Positions 41,819 through 53,137 of a stretch of DNA of 64,000 bases are shown here, piece by piece. The notes below the pieces were generated by a model, which saw only the letters and a list, made by a program, of their open reading frames with translations, was not told where the DNA came from and did no database searches. How positions within the stretch are numbered: the stretch's first letter is position 1; each line of letters starts with the position of its first letter. This DNA comes from Paralichthys olivaceus (lineage: Eukaryota > Chordata > Actinopteri > Pleuronectiformes > Paralichthyidae). The position numbers were made by a program, and so were the translations under genes. The DNA lies in contig NC_091094.1 in assembly GCF_024713975.1 (NCBI RefSeq), forward strand, positions 11,641,001-11,705,000, in the 5' to 3' direction.

Positions 41819-44029
41819 ATGAGTTCCCGTCATCTTCCGCTGCTGCTGCTCTGCAGTCTGCTCTGCCTTGTTTCAGGGCTGCGGCTGAAAGCATCCTCTT
41901 TCTCCCAGGTGCCTTTCCTGACTGTGTGGAACGCCCCCACTCTCAGCTGCCTCTCTCAGTATGGCGTGGACCTCGACCTGGGGACCTTCGACATCGTCCA
42001 CAACCAAAACCAAACCTTCATGGGGGAAAACATCACCATCTTCTATGCTGAAAAGCTGGGTCTGTATCCCAGGTACTCCAGCCAAGGGGAGGCTTTGAAT
42101 GGCGGGGTCCCACAGAACGCCAGTCTTGATGAACACCTCTGGGTGGCCTCTGAAGACATCCACACCTACATCCCAGACAGGGGGTTCCAGGGCCTGGCTG
42201 TGGTGGACTGGGAGAGCTGGAGACCTGTGTGGGAGAGAAACTGGGACAGTAAGCAGGTGTACTGGGAAGCGTCGAGAGAGCTGGTGAGGGCCATGCACCC
42301 GGACTGGAGCCCCGCGCAGGTGGAGGCTGTAGCCCGGGTGACGTTTGAGGAAGCAGGGAGGAATTTCATGGAGCAAACGCTGAAACTGGGGAGAGAGGAA
42401 AGACCTAACGGGTTATGGGGTTACTATGGTTTCCCAGACTGCTACAACTATTTGGGCAAAGAGATAAACTACACAGGGGAGTGTCCGGCTGTAGCGATGA
42501 AGAGGAACGACGAGCTGCTGTGGCTGTGGAACAGTTCCTCTGCTCTGTATCCTGACATCTACCTCAGCCTCGAAATGCGAGGCCTCAGCCAAGAAGTTCT
42601 CCTCTACACTCACCACCGCATCCTGGAGGCCGTGAGGGCGGGAGCTCAGGTGACTCCCTCAGCACCGCCTGTATACCCCTACAGCCGCATCGTCTATACC
42701 TACACGTTTGATTTCCTCTCGCAGGCAAGTTGCTATTGTTTGAACTCAATGCTCTTTAGGAATTCTTGTAATTTTTTCTATCCTCTGTTACTTTTCTTGT
42801 TTTATTCCTCCTGCAGGAGCACCTGGTCTACACCATTGGGGAGAGCGCTGCTTTAGGGTCTGCAGGGGTGGTCCTGTGGGGCGACCATGCCTTCTCCAAG
42901 TCTAAGGTACAATAAAGAGCTATGTTTCACTTTTCACAGATGCCACACTCACATTCATTGGTTTACTGTCTGGGTAATCTCACCTTGAAATCTCAAACCA
43001 AGTGCATATCGGAAAACTGACTTAATATCAGTGTGAAGGCATCAGACACAAACACCAGCACAGTTTTTTAAATGTTTGTGTTAAAGCGTGTATCACAACT
43101 CTTTTCCTCTTTGTCAGGTTTGATTTAAACAGTCAAATTAATGCCGCGTGGCTGAACACATCAACAACATAACAATATATCTAACACTGGTTAGAAGAAA
43201 CTGTTTTTAGAATAATGGAAAGGCAAGTTCGAATTTAAAGTGTTTAAACATAAGAAAATATCTGATGGATGAGGTGAGCAGCAATGATGACTGAAGTGGA
43301 GAAATGAAGATAAAGATCACAGATTCTGCTGTTTTATTGTAAAAAAGGAGATTTTTAACATTCAGAAATGTTACGTTGAGATGTTCATTGTCATTATCTC
43401 TTGTAAATGTCTTTATTTTCCTACTCTGGGGATCAGTAAAGATGGTAACTGATTATAATGTCCAGGCTGAGTGGTGAAAATCTAATATATAGGTCATTCT
43501 GAATCATCAGCAGTCTTATTGTCAACTTATTTTGTAGTTTCCGTTATTTTTCATATTAACAGTTTCCATGGTGGAGATCTGGCACAAATGAATAAGTTCA
43601 ACTTGTCTGCACAATGTTAAGCTCCTTATTTAAACTGTAAAATGATAACAAAGTTGTCATTAAAGTTGTGTAAAATATGTTCTGTTTCCTCCGTGTTGTC
43701 AGGCCACTTGTGACGCTATCAAATTCTACATCGATCAGACGCTGGGTCCTTACCTGGTGAATGTGACGTCAGCGGCCGCTCTGTGCAGCCAGACGCTGTG
43801 TTCGTCTCAAGGCCGGTGTCAGAGGAAGAACCTGACCTCCAGGGCCCACCTCCACCTGGACCCCGCTGTGTGGAAGGTGGTCTCTGAGAAGGGGCCAGAC
43901 GGGAGGAATAACTACAAAGTTTTAGGACGGATGAGGGCCGACAAGTTCACATTCATGTATTCTGAGTTTCAGTGCAACTGTTTCCCAGGGTGGGTAGGTG
44001 GGAGCTGCTCCCAGCCGACTCAGGGATGA
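41819..44029 (+). CDS. hyal1: Hyaluronidase, HYAL1-like
   Basis: Glycosyl hydrolase family 56 enzyme, expected to be secreted or lysosomal and to cut hyaluronan. Coding exons: 41819-42724, 42817-42906, 43703-44029; 440 residues (human HYAL1 435). The ATG lies just after the acceptor TTCTTGGCAG; residues 1-20 are a leucine-rich signal peptide. Catalytic residues are D130 and E132 (VVDWESW). Family blocks include [50 protein letters not shown] and [20 protein letters not shown]. The EGF-like C-terminus ([27 protein letters not shown]) ends without a hydrophobic tail, so there is no GPI anchor. That, with blocks such as [13 protein letters not shown], favours HYAL1 over HYAL2; HYAL3 is less like it but not excluded. 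Intron 1 appears to use a GC donor (CAG|GCAAGT). Confidence 0.9.
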
Positions 44030-44078
44030 CAGACTTTCCTGTGAGGAAATCGAGGTAATACAAGGACAGTATTGGTCT

Positions 44079-44247
44079 AATAAATGTAGCAAAGTGTGAA
44101 AATGTGTGAAAATGATCCACTGGGGGTTGTTTGGCCCACAGGTCATTTTCTGCTTGAGTGCATATGATCTCTTGTGAATGTAAATTTCCCCAATCTTTGA
44201 GCAATGTGTTTTCTTAATTAATGACTTCCCTTAGTTTAGGAAATAAA
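44079..44247 (+). terminator. hyal1: Poly(A) signals of the hyal1-like gene
   Basis: Two AATAAA hexamers, at 44079-44084 and 44242-44247, follow the stop codon by 50 and 213 bp. Confidence 0.55.
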
Positions 44248-45815
44248 GCCCCTCTAAGTCTTCTCCACTCAAATATTGGGCTTATTGTTAATTTAATTGT
44301 ATGTTTGATCTTCAGTGTACACAATCATGTGCTGAGTTTTATACAGGAAAACAGTTTTTAAATGTACCTGCTGAAAAGGGAAAGTTTTACAAGCTTAAAT
44401 CTAATGGATGTAATTTAAAGATTTTGTAGCTAATTACCACATCTTGTGTGTGTGTGGAAAAAAATCCCAAATGATCAAAGCATTTATATATGTCTTCAAA
44501 TGGGGCTGGATGACATCTTTAATGTTATCTTCACTGATATTGTGTTAGTTTTAAAATGATGGTCTAATGATACACTAATAAACGTTATGTTTGTTATAAG
44601 AAGGTTGGCTGTAGGAAGGTCTTTCATTTTGAATCTTTGTCATTTACATCAACTGTTTATTTCACTTTTTACTCGTTTTTTAAACACCAATTAATTTCCT
44701 ATACTCGGTGGTAAAAAATTAGTAAAATTATGTTTTTTTTTCTGGATATTTAACAAGCTGGAAAAAATAAGTTTATTGACAAATTACAAACCAGTTTACA
44801 TAGATCAGGGGATTATAAACCAAAAAACGAATCTTATAAAACAAACTCTGTTCTAAGAGGCCATTTTTAGTACATTTATCTGATAATACATTTGTATAAT
44901 CAGTAAAATTCTGAATACAGGAGCTTTACTTGTGATCAAACATTTTTATGTTCTTTATTTTTGCTTTTACTAAAGTGAAGTGTCTGAGGCTTTACTTTAA
45001 AATGTTTGTTAGTATGTTTATGTCCAGCAGGTGGTGCTGTGGGACAGCTAACCTGAAGAAACAGAGTTTGAGTGTTTGTGTTTAAACTTCTGCAGATGAA
45101 AAAACATATTTGACTGAGATAACTTTACACTTGAACCTCTGCAGCAGCTGCAGAGTGGCATAACCCACAGTGACATAAACCTCAGTGACACAGAACCTGA
45201 GAGAGCACAGGGGGACGGTTGATTGATTTTTTAAGTGGAGTGTACAATGCAGTCTTATCTGACAGCATGCAGTCGATGATGGTCATTTCCACCCTTTGTC
45301 CCCGTGAGGTTTGGCGGGCTGGAAAAACGGACTTCCACAGGACCTCGCTGTTTCCTGTTTTCCGGCTTTATCATCATTGGTTGGATTGTGAAGAAACGAG
45401 GTGGAGACTGATGCTTTTTGTCAAAGCTGGGGAGAGATTTCTGCAGCCTGCGCTTTTTTAAAAGAATAATTTGGTTTTTGAGGTTGATTGTGTGTTTTTT
45501 GTAAACAAGACCAACCTAATTGACTAATTGGTTTTCAGAGACCAAGGACAGAATATAACACCATCCCTAAAACACAAAATATACCTGCAGTTACTGATAA
45601 AGGCAGAATAAAAACAAGACAGGCCTCTTATATTGACTGACATTCAACACTGTTTGTCATTATAATTGTTTTTCACCGTGGCAGCGTAAAAATCCACTCC
45701 CACTGTCCGAATAGAAACGAGGGATAATATTAACGCAGTGTTGTTTTTAATAAACTGAGGATTACTGAAGTTAATGTGTGGACAATCTTTAAAACTAGAA
45801 TAACACTCAGCAGAG
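44248..45815. other. Gene-poor sequence after hyal1
   Basis: Apart from the CTCF-like motif there is no supportable gene. An 80-codon open frame at 45219-45461 begins at an unlikely start and matches nothing I know. Confidence 0.4.
45022..45041 (+). promoter_or_regulatory. CTCF-like motif downstream of hyal1
   Basis: CCAGCAGGTGGTGCT at 45024-45038 matches the vertebrate CTCF core CCASYAGRKGGCRSY at all but one position. It lies about 1 kb beyond the last gene of the cluster, at the start of the gene-poor right third. Binding is inferred. Confidence 0.45.
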
Positions 45816-46115
45816 AGCATTCCTCCGCCAAGGCCCAGCAGTCCCCTGAAATTCAATCAGGCACATCCAAATTCCACACACTCATAGATATCCCTCAATA
45901 TGCCTGATTTCTTTTCTTTACAATCCCTTAATTATAACCTGGGAAAACATTGAAGATGTCAACAACAACTAAAATCCTGGATCCGCCTTCTTATATGGAT
46001 CCACACCAAAACTTGATGGGTTCTTTCCTGACCAATACTGCATCCTTCCAAGTTTAGTTGTAATCCATCCAGTAGTATATTGCGTAACCTTGCTCACATA
46101 CACACAAGTAAACAA
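45815..46115 (-). repeat. MITE-like repeat, family A (copy 7)
   Basis: Starts TCCTCCGCCAAGGCCCAGCA, then TCAATATGCCTGATTTC, AATCCTGGATCCGCC, ATGGATCCACACCAAAACTT and GTAATCCATCCAGTAG, in the reverse orientation. Confidence 0.7.
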
Positions 46116-46174
46116 GAATACAATCCAACAAAGCAACTAAAATGACACCCACTAAGTCCAATAGTCCCTTGATA

Positions 46175-46465
46175 AACCATGTTGAAATCCACTAGATCCA
46201 GATTTTTACTTGGATCTTCACCAAATTTCACAGACTCATGGTATCAACCCTCTCAATATGCTTGTTTTTTCCCACCAAGAACCAATAATTATTATTTGAG
46301 AAAACACACGTTAAAGAAAATTCAAAAAAATCTTTATCCCTCCCCTGATCCAAATTCCCACCAAAATTTACAGTGTTCTTTCCTAACCCATACTGCCTCC
46401 TGCCTCCAAGTTTCTGTGTAACTTGTCCATAAATGTTCACAAACAAATGACTTGGCAGAAGGTAA
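46175..46465 (-). repeat. MITE-like repeat, family A (copy 8)
   Basis: A second copy directly after copy 7, in the same orientation: CACTAGATCCAGATTTTTAC, CTCAATATGCTTG, CCCACCAAAATTTACAG, ending GACTTGGCAGAAGGTAAA. Confidence 0.65.
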
Positions 46466-46719
46466 AAATCAATATATTCAGAGTGCAGTGTTAAAGTTGA
46501 AATTTCTGTGTCTGCAAATTAATTCCATGAACCTTGAAAAGAAACTACATTTTGAAACCTCTGATGCGGTTTTATTTGGAGAATTTCACACATTAAGAGG
46601 AGGCTTTTTTAAATGATCCCCCAAATTGGAAAATTGTCTTTCATGAGCAGAAAGTCTTTCTGATCTGTTAACTCACTCCAAGTGGTCTCTTCTCATCCTC
46701 TCCTCCGCCCTCCGTCAGG

Positions 46720-46927
46720 TCTGGCAGGCACTCTGTTTCTCTATCTTCTCATCTCTGCATTTCTTCATTTTGGCGTCTCACTCTGTCACCCCTCCATGGT
46801 CACGTCTCGCCTCTCCCTGCTGCTCGGCCTGCAGATCGTCTCGCTCGCTCTCAGTTTAATAACTTGCTTCGTCACGCTCCGGGCCTGTGTCCTTCAGAGA
46901 AGTCAACTCTCTGATCAGGTTTCTTAA
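46720..46927 (+). CDS. Orphan exon: putative two-membrane-segment C-terminal exon
   Basis: I do not recognise this product. After a very strong pyrimidine-rich acceptor (CCTCTCCTCCGCCCTCCGTC then AG at 46718-46719) the frame reads about 69 residues to a TAA at 46925-46927. It holds two hydrophobic segments, GTLFLYLLISAFLHFGVSLC and LLLGLQIVSLALSLITCFVT, separated by HPSMVTSRLS, and ends RACVLQRSQLSDQVS. Third codon positions are mostly G or C in a surrounding AT-rich desert, as in real coding exons. It could be the last exon of a four-pass membrane protein gene whose other exons I cannot find nearby, a relic exon, or chance. Upstream, 45350-45405 also has a short hydrophobic frame (SGFIIIGWIVKKRGGD), but no convincing link. 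Confidence 0.35.
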
Positions 46928-47084
46928 AGATCTGATGCACGTTGCAGGATTCATGTGCAGATTTGGCACCAACAGGTGGTTTGCATCGATCAGGTCTTTA
47001 AATGTAAGATACCCCCCTTACAAAGGTGACTTATAGGAATAGTACACCTACTTGCTCTCTTTTGTAGAGCTGGATATCATGACT

Positions 47085-47815
47085 GATACCAAGATGCTGG
47101 TTAGACTACCTTTAAGACTACTTCACTAAACTTGAAGACACTTTTAAACATCTGGATACACAGCTGGACAGCAATCTGCACTGGAAGCATGTAGACTTTC
47201 TGTGTGGGAAGTTAGCTCAAAGGCTGCACTTCCTACGCAGTAAGCAAAATGATATATAGAACGGCAGCTAAAATCCAAAATTGAGAACATGAAGGCGATG
47301 GGCAAAAAGAACCATCCTTCTCTTCAGGCCATCTACAGGGGTTCTGTGGTCAGACTGGGACACAGGATCCTTAATGACCCGTCACACATTCTGTTCTCTG
47401 AATTTGTTACCGAAGCCTCTAAGTATAAAACCAACCGCCTCAGGCTCTCATTCATCCCAACGTCTATCACGCTTCTCAACAAGGAAACATGTTCATTTGG
47501 CCATGAAGCTCTTTGTCTGGCACATTTTAGATACTGTTTTTTAGGTTTCAATGCCAGTTTTTGTATTTCATCTTTTATGCATCATACCCTTTTAGTGTTT
47601 TATCTCTTAAAGTGTTTTTAGGGCAGGTGCAATATTCAACTAATTTTTATCCCGTATTATTATTCTGGGTTTTCCACGATATGTCCTTGTGTACTGTTTT
47701 TTTTTTTTTTTTTTTTTTACACAATTAACTATTCTGCAGCTGCTGTAATAGCTGTTTAGCCAAAGAAAAAAATTCCATGGAGACAATAAAGTATATTTGA
47801 TTTGATTTGATTGAT
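47085..47815 (+). mobile_element. LINE fragment, 3' end (L2/Rex1-like)
   Basis: Two conceptual stretches match the C-terminal end of L2/CR1/Rex1-type LINE polymerases: LDSNLHWKHVDFLCGKLAQR then LHFLR (about 47165-47240), and HRILNDPSHILFSEFV...NRLRLSFIPTSITLLNKE (47350-47490). A tail rich in TTTGAT repeats (about 47795-47815), usual for such elements, follows. It is 5'-truncated and decayed, and is not an active copy. Confidence 0.7.
47697..47718. repeat. Poly-T run
   Basis: About 22 consecutive T within the 3' part of the LINE fragment. Confidence 0.9.
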
Positions 47816-47829
47816 TTGTTTTCATTTAT

Positions 47830-48610
47830 TCTTTGTTGATCTTTTTGTTGAGTTTATGGACTTTCAGCCTTGTGGTTTTACTTGTGTTTGCTTTCTGTCT
47901 CAGTTGTTGGCACTTAACACCAGTTTATTACTTCCTGTTTTATTTTGTACTCTTCTGTGCTTCCTCTTTTCATAGAACTTCACTTCCTGTCTATGTGTCA
48001 GACGTTTCAGCCTTGGGGTTTTACTTGTATTTGTTTATGATTTTGTGTCTTAGTTGTTGGCGCTTTGAATTTATTACTTCCTGTTTTATTTTGTACTCCT
48101 CTGTGCTTCCTCTTTCAGAGAACTTCACTTCCTGTTTGTGTGGTGACACACGTTTGACAGCTCATCTTGTCTGTTTCTCTGTCAGTGTTTCTCCCAGACT
48201 TATTGACCCAGTTGTGTTTTTACTTTGGAGATTTGGATGCCGCTGCCCTCCTGACTGCTCGCTCTACGTAAGTCAAAGTAAAGACTGTTCACTGGATCTG
48301 GCCTCATCTGAATTTGGGTCCTCACCTTATTGTAGAAGTCACAATGATTTCCTGTTTTACCTGGCATCATATTTACCTTCTGTGTGTGTGTTACTTGTTT
48401 GGTTTTTCCCGCTTTAGTGATCGTCTGCCTCACACTACAGTGTTTCTCCTGTGTCTGTCCCTACACCTCCATTTTGAATTGTAGTCTCTGTTCCCTGATG
48501 TTTCCTTGTGCCAGCATTTCGTTAATTCTTCCATGTTGCTGAGATTTGCTAATATTTTGCTGTGAAGTGTGGATTTTGGTTTGACCTCGCCTGCCAACCT
48601 GTCAAACAGA
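47830..48610. repeat. Dispersed repeat with an internal ~145 bp tandem duplication
   Basis: 47864-48005 and 48009-48150 are two copies of one unit: each starts TTTCAGCCTTG, contains TTACTTCCTGTTTTATTTTG and TCTGTGCTTCCTC, and ends in AACTTCACTTCCTGT plus TGTG. The downstream part (ACTGGATCTGGCCTCATCTG, TTTGGGTCC) resembles repeats I recall from fish genomes. The 194-codon ORF across it comes from the repeat and is not considered a gene. Confidence 0.5.
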
Positions 48611-49840
48611 GATTGTGAATGACCTAATCCATAACAATGGGTTAGGCACCAAACAACTCAAGGGAAATAGCAGTTAAACTCAGTGCTTCCTTAATGTTGG
48701 GGCAGGTTCGTTGCTATGATTACTATAAAAAACATTTTGTTAAAAGTTATTGAATGATCAGAGTTCAGCTTGAGGGAAAAACAATATTGACTCATGTCAG
48801 GAAACAGGAAATGAGCAGCCATCCTTCATATGAAAAATGATTTCTTCAGTTTATTCTTCTATTTTATTTGTAAAGCAGCAAATCATAATATACATTATAT
48901 AAAGGCACTAAGGTTTGACCACTGACTCTCTCCTTAGGTGGAATGTACTGTATGTTGCATACTACAGGAGCACTGACGTTCAGAAGTTAACTACAGTCTT
49001 TGTCCAGATTAAACAAACAAGACATTAGTTAGTAAGCTTTAAAAGGGCTATTAGGTGGATTAGTGGTAACCATGTTAGCCATTTCCCAATTTCCACTCTT
49101 TTCCCCAAACAATGCAACCATGCCTATAAGGAGAAAAGGTTTAGTGAACAGTCACCTCCTCATCTAGCAAGGACATAATCAGCTCTATATGATGAATTAT
49201 ATGCAGATTGTAAAAGGTGAACAGGAACGTTTTTGGAAAAGAGATTAACTTGTTCAAAGAAAAAACTAATGAGAGGCAAGAGGCTGTAAAACTGATAGAA
49301 GGTACATGGACCTTGAATGGGACACATTAAATAAAAAAGAGATAAAACTGAAATCTCACCACTTTGACAGTAGTTATTGAATGAAAGAGTCACGACCATC
49401 ATATTGTTCTCCTGCATCTTACATTTACATTCACGCTATGTATTGTATCTTGAGTGTTTTATATTGTTTGATTATTATATATCGATCATGGTTTATTTGC
49501 TTGTTTATGGGTGTGGCGTTTTACCTGAATTATCCATAGATATGTGTGACTTTATAAGATCACAGTGTTTTCTGTTTATTACTGAGCACTCTCTCTATCA
49601 CATAAAAACTCTGCAGTATTTCATTGCGTGTCTGGATGCAGCCAAACTTAAGGTGATCTGTGTATTTGGACATAAATCAGTACACAGGAAAAGCTCGTAG
49701 GAGAGTACAGCAAAAGAAAAAAAAGATTCTGTTGTACCCGTGTGTGTGAAACATTGTGTACATGTGTGTATTCCTGAGCTGTATGTCTCCTGATGAGAGG
49801 TGACCTGACAGACTGTCACATGTGACTTCCTGCACGGTGC
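48611..49840. other. AT-rich intergenic sequence
   Basis: No gene or recognisable repeat. Open frames at 49377-49700 and 49160-49417 have no family resemblance. Confidence 0.45.
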
Positions 49841-49849
49841 TCAACCCCA

Positions 49850-50420
49850 ACCGCCGCCCTGCGAGACCCCATCACAGCTCAGGAAATACCATTTAAGAGC
49901 AAAAGGAAACACGCATTCATACACTTACTATACAAAGGTGGCTCCTGCCAAAGTCCCACAATGAGTGTATGCACCCAGGAGCCATCCAGGTGGAAAATTG
50001 CACTGCCTAATCAATCACTAATAGAAAGTCTTTCCTCCGCTAGCAGCCAATCGGAAGCTCACAATGTGCCTTCTCCGCCAATCGGCTGCTCGCAGCGTTT
50101 GTCGTTGTCATGTTGATAATGATAAAATGTAATTATTCTCTGTTTTCATGGACCCACATTGATGACATTGGGCAGTGACGGATGATGAGAACAAATAAAT
50201 GCAAGCTAATGAGAAAATAACTAAGGCAATGGAAAGAGAATAAGCATTTTTCAACCTCGACGGCCTCTCAGTTAGTAATTAATTCAAATATGATTTTTTT
50301 CAGTAAGCATATAATCCATTTCAGCATTTTCTTATTAATTTTATAGGATTTGATCTTGGGCTCATTTGAATAAACATTTTCCTCCATATTAGTCTGGGTA
50401 ATGAAGTGGATCTCTGAAGA
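49850..50420. promoter_or_regulatory. Candidate conserved non-coding element 1
   Basis: Complex, non-repetitive sequence unlike the surrounding desert, dense in homeodomain-type and related motifs: CCTAATCAATCACTAATAG, GCTAATGAGAAAATAACT, AGTTAGTAATTAATTC, and twice the CCAATCGG(A/C) box (50047-50054 and 50079-50086). It has no open frame. Conservation is a guess from texture only. Confidence 0.3.
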
Positions 50421-50689
50421 AAAATGCTTTTGTTGTGAGAGCTGTGGAACAAAGGGGTGTCAAAGTGGTCACCTCAGCAGGGGAACTGCTGATTGGATAC
50501 CAGATTTAATCTAAAGCAGAAAACCTATAATGATTCTTATTGTTATTCATTCATTTCTGCCTGGATTTTGTAAAGGGGTCTTCTACAAAGCAGTGGAGCT
50601 CCCAGCCCCCATGTTGTCTCCAGCTTGTTGAGTAGAAGCCTTGTCACCACTAACACACAGATACAACAGGGTTTGTCCAGAGGTTGACT

Positions 50690-50900
50690 TGATATTTAGT
50701 GAAGTGATGAGGTTCATTTCCATCTATAGCAACATCAACTGTTATGATTATGCAGACGACGCCCTCATTTATTTTGCTTTACTACAGTCTCATAGATTCT
50801 CTCAATAAGGAAACGGAACCATCCATAAGAATGAGATCTGCCTGAAGCTTCTCCAGTTACATGCAGCCAAGACTGAGATCATTGTCTGATGCAAAAGAGG
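50690..50900 (+). mobile_element. LINE reverse-transcriptase fragment
   Basis: Conceptual translation near 50720-50800 gives FISIYSNINCYDYADDALIY, which carries the YADD catalytic motif of LINE reverse transcriptases. The continuation (CLKLLQLHAAKTEIIV, near 50840-50890) fits the same domain. It is short and decayed. Confidence 0.6.
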
Positions 50901-51086
50901 CAGTGCTCCGAGTCAGAATATGTCACATATTCTGACTTGCCTTTTGTTTGGAGCTTTTCTCTTTTCATTGTTTGCAGAATTTGCAGACAATCAGGAAAAG
51001 ACACTGCATATTAATGCATGTTTACAACTTCTATGCGAGTACTAGGATTCGGCACATCAAGATAAACAGTTGATGGCATTAACACA

Positions 51087-51940
51087 CTAGTCAGCTTCCA
51101 TTATACCTGTGAAGTTAGGCACAAAGAGGTTAGATTGTATATTATAGAGGTAACTAGTTTGAGTGACAGAAGGTATCTGTTTATTCATCACTTTGAATCC
51201 ATGGATGCTGCACCAAATGTAGTTTATTGGTGATTTTGTCAAAACAAAATGTGAAATACTCAAGATCACATTCGTATTTATTTTTACGCCTATTTGTGTG
51301 TTTTTCCTCTTAATCACAATTGTCAAAGTGTCCTGACGTCGCCTCTGAAGCCAGGACCATAAAGATTTGTCTGTTTTTCAACTGGTGTTGTGGAAGTTGA
51401 CTCTGACCTCTAACACCACAGGCAGGTGGGAAATAAAACCTTCTGGAGTTTTATTTGATCTGTTGAATGAGTCTTGAATAAAGAAACCTTTCCCATTGTT
51501 ACTGTTTCACCACATTTGTCTCTCATGTCACACAGATACGAACGCAGAGGAATCAGGCTCAGGAGAAAATAGATGTTTTGATAGTTTCTTCTGAGTGACA
51601 TGAAACAGTAATGAACAATAAGACGTTTACAATTTAAAACATCATGCGCAAATCCTTTTCTGTTGATTGTCGTCTCAACAAGCTCCTACACTTCCAGTGA
51701 AAAACTGAAAAGATGAAGTGATGTTTCCTTCATAGATGATTTCACTTGTTTACGTGTGTCTGAAGAAAGTCAACAAAGTGATTTCCTGCCTCTGGAAAGT
51801 TCTCTGGTCTCTTGAACCTAATATCCACAGAGAGAGAATGTGATTTAATGGAATTCATGACTCCTGTTTCACTATCTTACTGCCTGTTCCTCATATTTTG
51901 ATTTACTGTTTATTCCATTACCTTTTATTATAAACAAAGC
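51087..51940. other. Intergenic sequence, nothing recognised
   Basis: No gene, repeat or regulatory motif that I can support. Confidence 0.4.
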
Positions 51941-51949
51941 ACAGCGCCC

Positions 51950-52345
51950 ATGCATGCCCTCACCCAGCAGGGAGACGCACACAAACACGCACTTATATGA
52001 ATACAAGATTAGTCCACAGGAATCAGAGATTACTGAGTCTCAGCAGAAATGTCATGGTGAGTCGTAACCTTTACTGGAGCACGTTATCTGCTCTGATAGC
52101 GTGGCCGGGCCGGGACGGGGACCCAACTCGATGCGATTGGATTTGAAAGGTCCCCATCCAAGTCATGCCCACCGGCTATCTTGCTTCCATAGTTCAGCAA
52201 CACCAGCACTACGACACGCCGCAAAGTATCAAGGGCCTGATCTGTCCTGTCGTGTCTGCATCTCCCTGCCCTCAATTAATCAGCCATGGCTGAAGAGTAG
52301 GAGCTGGGTCATTGTGTGTTTGAGAGGAGTGGATGTAAGATGTGA
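51950..52345. promoter_or_regulatory. Candidate conserved non-coding element 2
   Basis: Unusually complex and GC-rich for this desert (for example GTGGCCGGGCCGGGACGGG, CCCACCGGCTATCTTGC, CTCAATTAATCAGCCATGG). No convincing open frame is present, although frames of 63 and 84 codons exist. It could be a conserved enhancer or an unrecognised exon. Confidence 0.3.
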
Positions 52346-52879
52346 AGAAACATGACACTTAATGGGATCGTGATACGAAAAGAAATCCATTTGACAAGTC
52401 TCATCTGCTTTTTTTTTGTGTGAGCGGTAGGATTGTAATGTAAGAGGGAGGCTGTGGACAGAAAAGACAGATTTGGTCGGTGGTGTATTAGAGGCAGATC
52501 TGTTTGCACAAGTGCTGACATGTGTAACTGTCAGTACGGGTCATGAGTTATAAAACTGACAACGGCAGCTCCTTGCTTAAACCACAGAGATCAGACTATG
52601 CCCTTGATGTCAGCTTGGATAGATAAATGGAGAAGTACGTTACATAAACCGGGCTACATTTCAAAACAACGTCTGCTGCAGGGAGGTTTTCTTGCATCCC
52701 AAATAGTTCTTGGGCACATTGATGATAACAGTGAGGACGTGGTTTCCTCAGCATCGCAAAAAATAATGAATGAACTATGTATGAATGTTCTATGTTGTAC
52801 TGACCTACTTACAGCTTTAACTTGAATGTCCCCATGTTAACAGTGACAGTGAAAACAGTTATAATAAGAACTAGGATTG

Positions 52880-52950
52880 CACTGAGTACAGCCTGTAGCT
52901 CCACCGAGGCCCAACAATGCCCTTAAATTCAAACAAGCCAATAACCACAT
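52880..52950 (-). repeat. MITE-like repeat, family A (short piece)
   Basis: CTCCACCGAGGCCCAACAAT followed by GCCCTTAAATTCAAACAAG matches the left end of reverse-oriented family A copies. Confidence 0.45.
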
Positions 52951-53120
52951 TATGTTTCTCTAATGTTTCAGTTATTGATCTTTCACAAATGAAACACGTT
53001 GATAGTAGTTTGAAATCACCACACAAGTCATCTCTCACTAAATTACACAACCTTTACTTTTCAAGGATTTTCTAGTTCTTCCTCCACCTCAGTGTTCACA
53101 CGAGTGCTAGTGCTCATGTT

Positions 53121-53137
53121 CACAGCAGGGGGCAGTA
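53121..53137 (+). promoter_or_regulatory. CTCF-like motif
   Basis: ACAGCAGGGGGCAGT at 53122-53136 matches the CTCF core at all but the first position. It has the same orientation as the motif at 45022. Binding is inferred. Confidence 0.4.

Noticed and set aside
47833-48417. 194-codon hydrophobic ORF
   Set aside because: It spans a tandem duplication inside a dispersed repeat; its composition follows T-rich repeat DNA and no acceptor or family match supports it.
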